Assembly: GCA_022360735.1 (NCBI GenBank)
Contig: JAKSCF010000702.1
Coordinates: 1-10,255 of the forward strand
Length of the DNA: 10,255 nt
Origin: Clostridia bacterium
GTDB taxonomy: Bacteria > Bacillota_A > Clostridia > Peptostreptococcales > JAAYPU01
Direction: 5' to 3'
Part shown: positions 1 through 6,834 of the stretch, piece after piece
Layout of the letters: the number at the start of each line of letters is the position of its first letter
Numbering within the stretch: the first letter of the stretch is position 1
Made by a program: the position numbers and the translations under genes
The notes under the pieces: model-generated
The model's database searches: none
What the model was told of the DNA's origin: nothing
Seen by the model: the letters and a program-made list of their open reading frames with translations, nothing else

Positions 1-23
1 ATCGTTTTTTTAAAAAAATCTAA

Positions 24-1553
24 CTACTTTTCATAAACTACAGATCCGCCTTTAATTGTCATTTCTACATTCATGTCGTAAATATTATTCTCAAGATTAT
101 ACGGATCACAATCAATGACCACCATATCCGCATCTTTCTTCACTTCAATACTTCCTTTTGTTTCTTCTAAATGTCCTGCATAAGCACCATTTATAGTAAA
201 CATTTTAATTGCATCCGTTAATGAAATATTTCTTACCGGGTTAGGATTGTTTACACAAGCAGCAATGTCAACCAAAGGTTCAATTTTCGTAACAGGTGAA
301 TCTGATCCACCACACACCATACAACCTTTTTCAATTACTTTATTAAAGGGATCCATTTGATCTGCTCTTTCTCGGCCTATTGCCATTTCAAAAGGTCCAC
401 CTTCTGATCGATCCCATAAATATGTAAATCCCGGCTGCATAGATAAAATAATTCCAAGCTCAGCTGCCATCTCAATATGCCTAGGGGTTGGCTGACAGAA
501 ATGTTCAATCCTATGTCGCAATCCTTTATCCCCTTGTTCCTTTATCACCCTGTCATATGCATAAATCAACTGATCGATTGCACGTCCTCCAACAGCATGC
601 ATTGAGCATTGTATCCCTTCAGAATTAGCCTGAGATGCTAATTGGTATACCTCTTCATCCGTATGATACAGTATCCCTCTTAGTTCAGGTCGATCAAGAT
701 ATGGCTCAAACATTGCCATTGTATTTTCAAAAAGTGCTCCGTCTAAAGTTAGGCACCCTCCAATTCTGGGTAAGTTTAATTTTTTTACGTCTTCAATATT
801 CCAGGTTTGATAAAAAGTGACTATATCAACAGGAAATGATTTTTCCTTGGTTAAAGATAAGTGTAAATCCTTATCATCTTTAACAAATTGTCCATATAAA
901 CCATGTATCGTCGTTACGCCCTTACTACTAGCGTGTTTTGTACAATCTTGAATAAACCCCAGTAATGCTTCATCCGATAATTTTCCCATAATATTGGAGG
1001 TTGCTAAAAAAGAAGATTCATCGGATAAAAACGTCCCTACTACTTCCCCATTTTCAATCTCTACACCCGGCGTATCCAATGGAACATCTGCGTACTCTAA
1101 TCCTTTGCTGTTCACGCCGCATCCGTGCAGCGTAGCAGCAAAAATAGCGACAGGATGTTTACCGGAAACCCTGTCCAACTCCCATTTATTAGGAAACCTG
1201 CCTTCTTTAATATTGGGCACAAGCAGTCCCACACCAAAAACCCATGTATCATTGTCTTGGCCTTTACAAGCTTCTTCCATCATCCTGAGTATTTCATCAA
1301 TGCTTTTGGCATTTTCTAAATTGACAGCATTCAAATACAATCCGGATAACATCACGTGTACATGGCTGTCAATAAGTCCTGGGAGCACTGTTTTTCCTTT
1401 TAAATCAATTATTTTTTTAGCGCTTTCCGGTACATGCTCCGAATTTCCGATTGCTGCAATTATGCCATCTTTTACGCCAACCCATTTCTTTCGCGATAAA
1501 GTGGTATCCATTGTGATAATATTCCCATTCTTTAGCAATAAATCATAACCCAT
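24..1553 (-). CDS. YtcJ-type metal-dependent amidohydrolase (amidohydrolase family 3)
   Basis: Predicted cytoplasmic hydrolase of 509 residues that would cleave an amide or related C-N bond using one or two bound metal ions; the substrate is unknown. Signatures in order: a small N-terminal beta region (about 1-55), the metal motif PGLIDSHVHV with H64 and H66, SMHAVGGRAID with H319, RHRIEHFCQP with H351, and GGSDSPV with the catalytic-type D418. These match the YtcJ-like group in order and spacing, and the length is close to the usual 520-560. The ATG start is supported by AAAGGAG with a 7-nt spacer. The gene is divergent from the sensor kinase at 1744 and shares its upstream region, so the two may be co-regulated. 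I see no signal peptide and no frameshift. Family assignment is firm; many relatives are annotated only as amidohydrolase, so no substrate is claimed. Confidence 0.9.
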   Translation of the reverse strand: MGYDLLLKNGNIITMDTTLSRKKWVGVKDGIIAAIGNSEHVPESAKKIIDLKGKTVLPGLIDSHVHVMLSGLYLNAVNLENAKSIDEILRMMEEACKGQDNDTWVFGVGLLVPNIKEGRFPNKWELDRVSGKHPVAIFAATLHGCGVNSKGLEYADVPLDTPGVEIENGEVVGTFLSDESSFLATSNIMGKLSDEALLGFIQDCTKHASSKGVTTIHGLYGQFVKDDKDLHLSLTKEKSFPVDIVTFYQTWNIEDVKKLNLPRIGGCLTLDGALFENTMAMFEPYLDRPELRGILYHTDEEVYQLASQANSEGIQCSMHAVGGRAIDQLIYAYDRVIKEQGDKGLRHRIEHFCQPTPRHIEMAAELGIILSMQPGFTYLWDRSEGGPFEMAIGRERADQMDPFNKVIEKGCMVCGGSDSPVTKIEPLVDIAACVNNPNPVRNISLTDAIKMFTINGAYAGHLEETKGSIEVKKDADMVVIDCDPYNLENNIYDMNVEMTIKGGSVVYEK

Positions 1554-1583
1554 TGCCTCACTCCTTTCTTTATATTTTCTTAC

Positions 1584-1589
1584 ATTATA
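1584..1589 (-). promoter_or_regulatory. Candidate -10 box for the YtcJ-type amidohydrolase
   Basis: On the minus strand this reads TATAAT, a perfect sigma-A -10 box, 30 bp upstream of the ATG at 1553. No good -35 hexamer lies 16-18 bp upstream, where the sequence is ATAGTA-like. The promoter would therefore be weak or need an activator, which fits the phased TTAA boxes just upstream of it. Confidence 0.45.
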
Positions 1590-1622
1590 GACTGTAAAAT
1601 TAAAGCTACTATAAAGTAAACC

Positions 1623-1656
1623 TTAATCTAGTTTAAGCAACCTTAAATTTTTTTAA
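1623..1656. promoter_or_regulatory. Four TTAA boxes at exact 10-bp spacing (candidate shared operator)
   Basis: TTAA occurs at 1623, 1633, 1643 and 1653, one per helical turn on the same DNA face. The second and third boxes form a perfect inverted repeat, TTTAAG-caac-CTTAAA (1632-1647), and the first and third share the direct repeat aaCCTTAA. The array lies between the two divergent -10 boxes. Phased repeats upstream of the -35 region are typical of OmpR-family regulator sites, and such a regulator is encoded at 3562. Binding by it is inference, and TTAA is common in AT-rich DNA. Confidence 0.4.
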
Positions 1657-1667
1657 TGTTCTAAAAA

Positions 1668-1696
1668 TTTAAATAATTTTACAAATCATATATAAT
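1668..1696 (+). promoter_or_regulatory. Candidate sigma-A promoter for the sensor kinase-regulator pair
   Basis: A perfect TATAAT at 1691-1696 is preceded at a 17-bp spacing by TTTAAA (1668-1673), a 4-of-6 match to the -35 consensus. Predicted transcription start is near 1703, giving a leader of about 40 nt before the ATG at 1744. The imperfect -35 suggests activator dependence. Confidence 0.55.
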
Positions 1697-1730
1697 GGTT
1701 TTAAATTCATTACATTTTGCCACTAGCTTT

Positions 1731-1735
1731 GGAGG
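1731..1735 (+). promoter_or_regulatory. Ribosome binding site that sets the sensor kinase start
   Basis: GGAGG here is followed after 8 nt by ATG at 1744. The longest open frame begins at a TTG at 1717, upstream of this site, so the ATG is the supported start. Confidence 0.8.
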
Positions 1736-1743
1736 TTTTACGG

Positions 1744-3522
1744 ATGAATTCACTTACTCAATCCATCATTACTTTAGTATCCATCTCATTAATATATTCT
1801 TTTTTCTATTTTTACATTTACATTCAGAATAAGCATAGATACCTTGCCATATGGGGATTTGGCTGGATTATCTACTCTCTTGGATATTTGTTCTCCTATA
1901 ATTTTGGATTTGAAGCAATGCTTTTCAAGTATTCCTGTTCCATTATGAGCAGCGCCTTCTTACTGTTGGGGACATTACAATTGCTTAATTATTCCTTTTA
2001 TCCTGTTTTGCGCAGAACATTAGTTATGACCAGTATTTTGATAGCCGTCATCATCTTAATTACATTCAGAGTACATGATATAACCACCATTCATCACTTA
2101 TTATCTTTACCTGTATCGCTTATGGTTTCTATCATTTCAGTTTTCACCGGAATCGTTTTTCTAGTTCATGATACGCCTAATCACCAAATTGAAAACAACT
2201 TATTTATTGTGGGCATTATAAAAGATTTTACAGGTTGGATGTTTATAATATGGGGCATGCATAAGGGCTACTATTCTTTTGTCAATCCGAATTTCTTTTT
2301 TTCTTCTTGGAATTATATCAGTTCAATCATTTTAACCAATATATTGAATATTTCTATCATTTTAACCTCAACACAGCAAAATAACATTGAGTTAGCAAAA
2401 CGAGAGCAGCTTTATCGGTTATTAGCAGAACACTCTCAGGATTTAATCATTAAATTTAATGTTTATCCCCAAAAAACATTTTCATATATAAGTCCATCCG
2501 TGCTCCCAATAACAGGCTATTCGAAGGATTTTTTCTATAAAGATTATCATCATTTTTATGATATAATTTATGATGATGATAAATATCTTTATTTAAACTT
2601 TATCAAAAATCTAGATGAATCAAATCTATCATTGGTATTCCGCATGGTTAAGAAAGATTCTAAAATCATATGGATTGAGCAGCATACAACCATTATATGT
2701 GATGAAGAAAATAAGCCTATTTCTTTTGAAGCAATTTTGCGTGATATTACTCAAGTAAAAGAAAATGAAGAAAAAGTATTTAAATCTGAAACTTCGAGAA
2801 GACAACTATTAGCGAACATTTCTCATGAACTCAGAACCCCTATTACCTCCATAATTGGTTATTTATCTTTAATAGTGGATAACATCATAACCCATCCTAA
2901 AGAACAGATCGATTATATTAAAATCTGCTTAGATAAATCAGTAACATTAAACGTTCTCATTGAAGATTTATTTGAACTGTCTAAACTTGAGGCAGATCAA
3001 TTACTTTTTGATTTTAAAAAGATAGACGTTAATGATTTAATGGCTGAAATATATAATGAATTCAAATTTGATGTTGAAAATATAAATATTAAATTCACAT
3101 TAATACCATACAATACGCCTGATGGTTTGTGCCCTAATATATGGATTGATAAAACAAGAATCATACAAGTATTTAGAAACCTAATCCATAATTCCATCAA
3201 TAACATTACTAATGACGGTAAAATAACCATTAGCTGCAAAGATTTTAACCCTACCATTTTGCCTAAACCTATCAGCATCAACCCTATTAACGACTATATA
3301 CTTTTTACTATCAAAGACAACGGAATAGGCATCTCCAAAAACGATTTACCCAATATATTTGAAAGGTTTTATAGAAAAAAAACAGCTGGAATAAAGGAAG
3401 GAACCGGCCTAGGATTAAGTATCTCAAAAGAAATAGTAAAAAAGCATAATGGTGAAATATGGGCATTTAGCGAAGAAAATGTTGGGACAACAATATATAT
3501 TATTTTGCCTATTGAAAAATAG
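1744..3522 (+). CDS. Membrane sensor histidine kinase (multi-TM, PAS, HisKA, HATPase_c)
   Basis: Orthodox sensor kinase of 592 residues that would autophosphorylate on histidine and pass the phosphate to the regulator encoded next. Residues 1 to about 210 form about seven hydrophobic segments, including the patch IWGFGWIIYSLG near 36-47. This is a membrane sensor domain I cannot name, and it recurs in the gene at 9861. A PAS domain follows (about 222-340), then HisKA with SHELRTP and phospho-acceptor H361, and HATPase_c with the N box around N483, the G1 box DNGIGI (D525) and the G2 box GTGLGL (553-558). All catalytic motifs are intact. The ATG at 1744 has GGAGG 8 nt upstream and is preferred over the TTG at 1717. 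With most of the N-terminus buried in membrane, the signal may be membrane state or a small hydrophobic molecule (inference). The kinase precedes the regulator, the reverse of the commoner order. Confidence 0.93.
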   Translation: MNSLTQSIITLVSISLIYSFFYFYIYIQNKHRYLAIWGFGWIIYSLGYLFSYNFGFEAMLFKYSCSIMSSAFLLLGTLQLLNYSFYPVLRRTLVMTSILIAVIILITFRVHDITTIHHLLSLPVSLMVSIISVFTGIVFLVHDTPNHQIENNLFIVGIIKDFTGWMFIIWGMHKGYYSFVNPNFFFSSWNYISSIILTNILNISIILTSTQQNNIELAKREQLYRLLAEHSQDLIIKFNVYPQKTFSYISPSVLPITGYSKDFFYKDYHHFYDIIYDDDKYLYLNFIKNLDESNLSLVFRMVKKDSKIIWIEQHTTIICDEENKPISFEAILRDITQVKENEEKVFKSETSRRQLLANISHELRTPITSIIGYLSLIVDNIITHPKEQIDYIKICLDKSVTLNVLIEDLFELSKLEADQLLFDFKKIDVNDLMAEIYNEFKFDVENINIKFTLIPYNTPDGLCPNIWIDKTRIIQVFRNLIHNSINNITNDGKITISCKDFNPTILPKPISINPINDYILFTIKDNGIGISKNDLPNIFERFYRKKTAGIKEGTGLGLSISKEIVKKHNGEIWAFSEENVGTTIYIILPIEK

Positions 3523-3550
3523 TTTGCTATATTCAAATACATGGATTATG

Positions 3551-3558
3551 AAAGGAAG
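3551..3558 (+). promoter_or_regulatory. Ribosome binding site that sets the response regulator start
   Basis: AAAGGAAG lies 5 and 8 nt before two adjacent ATG codons at 3562 and 3565. The ATG that opens the longer frame at 3541 has no Shine-Dalgarno match upstream, so translation most likely starts at 3562 or 3565. Confidence 0.65.
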
Positions 3559-3561
3559 AAT

Positions 3562-4269
3562 ATGATGGCAGGCGAAAATATACTTATAATAGATGACGAT
3601 GAAGACATTATTACTTTTCTAAAAATTTACCTTGAAAATGAGCAGTTCAACATTTTTACAGCATCAAATTATCAAGATGCATTAAGTATTGTAAAAAAAC
3701 ATCACATTGATTTAATATTATTAGATGTTCTATTACCCAATATTGACGGATTTGAAATTTGTTTAAATTTAAGAAAAATTACTACTTCTCCTATTATTTT
3801 TTTAAGCTGTAAGAATGAAGAACTGGATAAAGTCGTGGGACTTTCAGTTGGTGGAGATGATTATATTACAAAGCCATTTTTACCCGGAGAACTAATGGCG
3901 CGTATCAAATCAAATATTCGTCGTTCACGAGATTACTCCATTAAAAATGAAGCACGTTATATGATCTCATTGCAAAATATAACCATTAACTTACTAACAA
4001 AAAAAGTATTTATTAACGGCCAATTGGTTAATCTTTTGCCTAAAGAATTTAGTATCCTTATACTATTTGTAAAAAACCCTGAAAGAATTTTTTCAAAAGA
4101 AGAAATATTTGAATTGATATGGAAAGATCAAATTTTAGAAACTGATATCAATACTATAATGGTTCATATTAGCAATTTAAGGAAAAAGATTAAAACCCCT
4201 AATCATGATTTCCCCCAAATCATTACGATTAAAGGTATGGGTTATAAACTGATCTTAGAGGAGACATAA
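3562..4269 (+). CDS. OmpR-family response regulator (REC plus winged helix)
   Basis: DNA-binding response regulator of 235 residues, the likely partner of the kinase directly upstream. The receiver domain (about 5-118) has the acidic cluster D11-D13, phospho-acceptor D55 in LLDVLLP, switch residue S82, and K104 in YITKPF. The C-terminal winged-helix domain (about 138-233) shows the OmpR-type pattern LPKEFSILILF, then IWKDQI, HISNLRKKI and KGMGYKL near the end. All key residues are present, so it should be phosphorylatable. The gene starts 39 nt after the kinase stop with no promoter visible between, so the pair is co-transcribed and ends at the stem-loop at 4291-4327. The phased TTAA boxes upstream of the kinase are the obvious candidate target (inference). 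The start was chosen from the Shine-Dalgarno site; an upstream ATG at 3541 would add 7 residues. Confidence 0.93.
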   Translation: MMAGENILIIDDDEDIITFLKIYLENEQFNIFTASNYQDALSIVKKHHIDLILLDVLLPNIDGFEICLNLRKITTSPIIFLSCKNEELDKVVGLSVGGDDYITKPFLPGELMARIKSNIRRSRDYSIKNEARYMISLQNITINLLTKKVFINGQLVNLLPKEFSILILFVKNPERIFSKEEIFELIWKDQILETDINTIMVHISNLRKKIKTPNHDFPQIITIKGMGYKLILEET

Positions 4270-4290
4270 GTATTTTGGAAACGCATACAT

Positions 4291-4327
4291 AAAAAGCTGT
4301 CTCAGCGTTTTTTCAAGACAGCCTTTT
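4291..4327. terminator. Bidirectional intrinsic terminator between convergent transcripts
   Basis: Inverted repeat GCTGTCT (4296-4302) and AGACAGC (4316-4322) with a 13-nt loop. The stem is followed by CTTTT on the plus strand and CTTTTT on the minus strand, because an A-run precedes it. It lies 26 nt after the response regulator stop and about 55 nt after the stop of the opposing deacylase gene, so it can end both operons. Confidence 0.85.
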
Positions 4328-4381
4328 AATATATAATTTGATGCTATTTTTGGAGGTAAACATCCAATATTATTCTATGAT

Positions 4382-5797
4382 TTACATCCACCAAGCTTCG
4401 TTTTCTTGAGCAATGATTTTACCGGACATAGCTTGCTCATCTAAGTTTCCGTCTTTAATAACAGGTACCCCATTTACAAACACCCAGTTGATGCCTTCAG
4501 GCTCAGCGTCGGGAATCCCTATTCCAGAATATTCAGCACGGTCTATTATGGTCTTAGGATTAAAAACAACAATGTCTGCATCGGCACCGGAACCCATCCA
4601 GCCTTTATTTTCTAATCCAAAGAATTTCGCCGGCATCCAAGTACATTTTTTTACAGCATCCATCATAGAAAATGCATTCATTTCTCTGACAAATCTTCCA
4701 AACACTTTAGGATAAGTGCCTGCATCTTGTGGGTGACCTGTCCCCGGCTGATGAGAGCCTACTGCGCCATCTGTAGATACCATGGTATAAGGCTGCTGCA
4801 TGGCTTCAATGACCTCATATTCTTTCCCTACAAAGGCTGTACATAACGTTTTAGGATCTGTTTTGAGAAGCTCTTTATACAACGCTTCATTTAACCTTTT
4901 GCCAATATAGGGCCCGCTGGAAACCAGCACATCTTCATAAATGCAGTCGTACTTTTCTAACCAGCCCTCACAGAATACTTCCGAACCGATATAAGTTGCA
5001 AAGGCATGATAAGCGCCGCTGTCTACTGCAATTTCATAGCCTTGTTCATAAGCTTTTTCTATAATAGGAAGGGATTCTCTCATCATTCCCATACCATTCT
5101 GATACGTCAAGTGAGAAACCAATACCCGAACACCCGTATCTTCTTGTATCTTAACGATTTCCCGTAAAGCCTTTACAGACCCCCAGCTATCGCTTCTGGA
5201 ATGTACCGGCATCACTTTATCATATTTCGCAGCTGCTTTTGCCAGGGCATATATCTCTTCCCTAGTAGTAGCAGGCGCATATTCCAATCCTAACGAAATA
5301 CCCAATGCTCCTTGGCTCATGGCTTCTTCTGCAATGGCTACCATCTCATTAATTTCTTTTTGATTGGCTTTTTTAAATGGGTCTTCAAGCCCCACCATTT
5401 TACGCATATCAAAAGAATGTCCTACCAAAGTACCATGGTTGATAGGAAATCCTTCTTGCCCAATTTTATCAACAAAATCTTTTATTGGATAAGGCCCAAA
5501 CCCACAATTTCCTGTAATAGCTGTGGTGACACCCATTTTGGCATAACATTGTCCATTGTATAGATATCCATCTACATGACAGTGTGGATCAATAAAGCCC
5601 GGGCACACAATACAGCCCGATGCATCTATTCTATTTTTAGTGTTTAAAGGCATTCTGGTAATAATACCTATTTTATCCTCTTTAATACCAACGCTTGCAA
5701 TGGTACGTTTTTCAGTCTTGGGATCGATCACTGTCCCATTTTCAATCACATAATCGTATTCCATTTTAAGTCGATCTTGAATTTTAAAATCAGTCAT
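4382..5797 (-). CDS. N-acyl-D-amino-acid deacylase (D-aminoacylase) family amidohydrolase
   Basis: Predicted cytoplasmic metal hydrolase of 471 residues that releases a free D-amino acid from an N-acyl-D-amino acid or a related N-blocked compound. Motifs follow the D-aminoacylase order: PGFIDPHCHVDG (H72, H74), the family-specific ITGNCGFGP with metal-bridging Cys98, LGLEYAPATTREE, VMPVHSRSD (H199), LVSHLTYQN (H229), MVSTDGA (D343), and HPQDAGTYPKVFGRFVRE. The cysteine motif and the final HP...G.(F/Y)P motif separate it from dihydroorotase or hydantoinase. Length matches the family's 470-500. The first HxH motif reads HCH where most relatives have HTH. The start is the ATG at 5797, 10 nt after GGGAGG; a TTG at 5800 is an alternative adding one residue. 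It is the last gene of the minus-strand operon, 64 nt after aguB with a hairpin in the gap. Specificity for D-amino acids is inferred from family only. Confidence 0.9.
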   Translation of the reverse strand: MTDFKIQDRLKMEYDYVIENGTVIDPKTEKRTIASVGIKEDKIGIITRMPLNTKNRIDASGCIVCPGFIDPHCHVDGYLYNGQCYAKMGVTTAITGNCGFGPYPIKDFVDKIGQEGFPINHGTLVGHSFDMRKMVGLEDPFKKANQKEINEMVAIAEEAMSQGALGISLGLEYAPATTREEIYALAKAAAKYDKVMPVHSRSDSWGSVKALREIVKIQEDTGVRVLVSHLTYQNGMGMMRESLPIIEKAYEQGYEIAVDSGAYHAFATYIGSEVFCEGWLEKYDCIYEDVLVSSGPYIGKRLNEALYKELLKTDPKTLCTAFVGKEYEVIEAMQQPYTMVSTDGAVGSHQPGTGHPQDAGTYPKVFGRFVREMNAFSMMDAVKKCTWMPAKFFGLENKGWMGSGADADIVVFNPKTIIDRAEYSGIGIPDAEPEGINWVFVNGVPVIKDGNLDEQAMSGKIIAQENEAWWM

Positions 5798-5807
5798 CAA
5801 CGTTTTG

Positions 5808-5813
5808 CCTCCC
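5808..5813 (-). promoter_or_regulatory. Ribosome binding site of the D-aminoacylase gene
   Basis: On the minus strand this is GGGAGG, 10 nt before ATG at 5797 and 7 nt before an in-frame TTG at 5800. Both starts are possible; ATG is preferred by codon. The hairpin at 5823-5851 ends just upstream of this site and leaves it accessible. Confidence 0.65.
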
Positions 5814-5822
5814 TCTAGTAAA

Positions 5823-5851
5823 ACTGGCAGCGTTTATTCAACCCTGCCAGT
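5823..5851 (-). promoter_or_regulatory. Intercistronic hairpin between aguB and the deacylase gene
   Basis: Perfect 8-bp inverted repeat ACTGGCAG / CTGCCAGT with a 13-nt loop that can add three more pairs (GTT/AAC) past one mismatch. In the direction of transcription the stem is followed by TTTTA, a short U-run. It could be a leaky terminator that lowers deacylase expression, or an RNA-stabilising or processing element. The full operon presumably reads through it, because no promoter is seen between it and the next gene. Confidence 0.6.
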
Positions 5852-5861
5852 CATCCATACA

Positions 5862-6743
5862 TTATTCAGTAATAGAAAGCTTTAAGATCTCTTCATAAGT
5901 GTCAACACGTCTATCTCTATGGAATTGTAAAATATCTCTTGCTTTTTTGATCTCATCTAAATCTAATTCTGCAATGATCACTTCTTCTTTATCTCTACTA
6001 CCTTCTGTTATGACATTTCCCCAAGGATCACTTACAAAGCTTCTGCCGTAGAATGACATAAATCCGCTGCCATCCACTGCATCTTCTCTACCCACTCTGT
6101 TAACCGCGCAGATATACATGTTGTTATGAATACCATGTGCCTTAACACCATCTACCCAAGATTGAGAAGTATCTAGATCTGGATTATCCGGCTCTGAACC
6201 GATAGCAGATGGATAGAATACAAAATCTGCTCCCTTAAGGGCTAAGATTCTTGACGGCTCTGGAAACCACTCATCCCAGCATATCAATACACCGAATGTA
6301 CCGTACTTTGATTTGAAAACAATATATGGAGAATCTCCAGGTGTAAAGTAGTATTTTTCAATATACTGTGGTCCTTCAGGAATATGATGCTTTCTATAAT
6401 TTCCAAGCAAAGAACCATCGGCATCAAATACTGCCGCACTGTTATAGTATACGCCATCCATGGCATATTCGTAGTAACAGCTTACAATAACTACGTCTAA
6501 CTCTTTTGCTAATGCCGACATTCTCTTGTTGGTAGGTCCATCAAGAGGCTCTGCCCAATCATATTTCGTAACATCAATGATTTGGCAAAAGTATTGTCCT
6601 TTAAAAAGCTCTTGCGTACATATGACTTTAGCACCTTTTTCTGCTGCTTCTCTGATTAATTTTTCTACTTTATCTACATTTGCTTCTCGATCAACACCGC
6701 ACGCGTGCTGAGTCATACCTATTACGACTTTTCCTTTATTCAT
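5862..6743 (-). CDS. aguB: Carbon-nitrogen hydrolase, N-carbamoylputrescine amidase type
   Basis: Nitrilase-superfamily enzyme of 293 residues. The closest recognisable type is N-carbamoylputrescine amidase, which converts N-carbamoylputrescine and water to putrescine, CO2 and ammonia in the cytoplasm. The Glu-Lys-Cys catalytic triad is complete: E45 in TQELFKGQYFC, K118 in YRKHHIPEGP and C155 in LICWDEWFPE. The stretch HHIPEGP..IEKYYFTPGD (119-137) and the length of about 290 are typical of AguB rather than of D-carbamoylase or beta-ureidopropionase. The ATG at 6743 has GGAGG with a 6-nt spacer. No agmatine deiminase (aguA) lies in this window, so a substrate other than agmatine-derived carbamoylputrescine is possible, for example another N-carbamoyl amine or amino acid. 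It sits 88 nt after the nhaC-type gene, in a gap filled by tandem repeats, and 64 nt before the deacylase. Confidence 0.88.
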   Translation of the reverse strand: MNKGKVVIGMTQHACGVDREANVDKVEKLIREAAEKGAKVICTQELFKGQYFCQIIDVTKYDWAEPLDGPTNKRMSALAKELDVVIVSCYYEYAMDGVYYNSAAVFDADGSLLGNYRKHHIPEGPQYIEKYYFTPGDSPYIVFKSKYGTFGVLICWDEWFPEPSRILALKGADFVFYPSAIGSEPDNPDLDTSQSWVDGVKAHGIHNNMYICAVNRVGREDAVDGSGFMSFYGRSFVSDPWGNVITEGSRDKEEVIIAELDLDEIKKARDILQFHRDRRVDTYEEILKLSITE

Positions 6744-6768
6744 TTTAAACCTCCAATATCAATTATAG

Positions 6769-6834
6769 TTGAACAATGGTTAAACAATGGTTGAGCAGTG
6801 GTTGAACGATCGTTCCACTATCGTTTCACTATTA
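6769..6834. repeat. Six degenerate 11-bp tandem repeats
   Basis: Six consecutive 11-bp units fill most of the nhaC-aguB gap and overlap the nhaC stop codon. On the plus strand they read TTGAACAATGG, TTAAACAATGG, TTGAGCAGTGG, TTGAACGATCG, TTCCACTATCG and TTTCACTATTA. Units 2-4 match the first at 9-10 of 11 positions; units 5 and 6 match it at 7 and 6, but each other at 8. The junction of units 4 and 5 creates the perfect palindrome GAACGATCGTTC (6804-6815), which in RNA extends to a bulged hairpin with AGTGG/CCACT flanks. No long U-run follows, so it is not an ordinary terminator. Possible roles are a phased protein-binding array, a replication-slippage tract or an mRNA structure between genes. 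Confidence 0.7.

Noticed and set aside
5..18. T7A7 palindrome just after the YtcJ-type gene stop codon, possible terminator
   Set aside because: There is no GC-containing stem and the window ends immediately beyond, so termination cannot be judged.
994..1548. 184-codon open frame antisense to the YtcJ-type amidohydrolase, and similar antisense frames over the other hydrolases and the carrier
   Set aside because: They lie wholly opposite well-supported conserved genes, lack ribosome binding sites and show no domain-like sequence; they are coding shadows.
1717..1743. Longer sensor kinase reading from a TTG codon, adding nine residues
   Set aside because: The GGAGG site at 1731-1735 lies inside this extension and is ideally placed for the ATG at 1744.
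3541..3561. Earlier ATG for the response regulator
   Set aside because: No Shine-Dalgarno match precedes it, whereas AAAGGAAG directly precedes the ATGs at 3562 and 3565, and receiver domains normally start with few extra residues.
4351..4379. GGAGG on the plus strand after the terminator, suggesting a small gene
   Set aside because: The nearest ATG is more than 20 nt away and the frame runs antisense into the deacylase gene without protein-like character.
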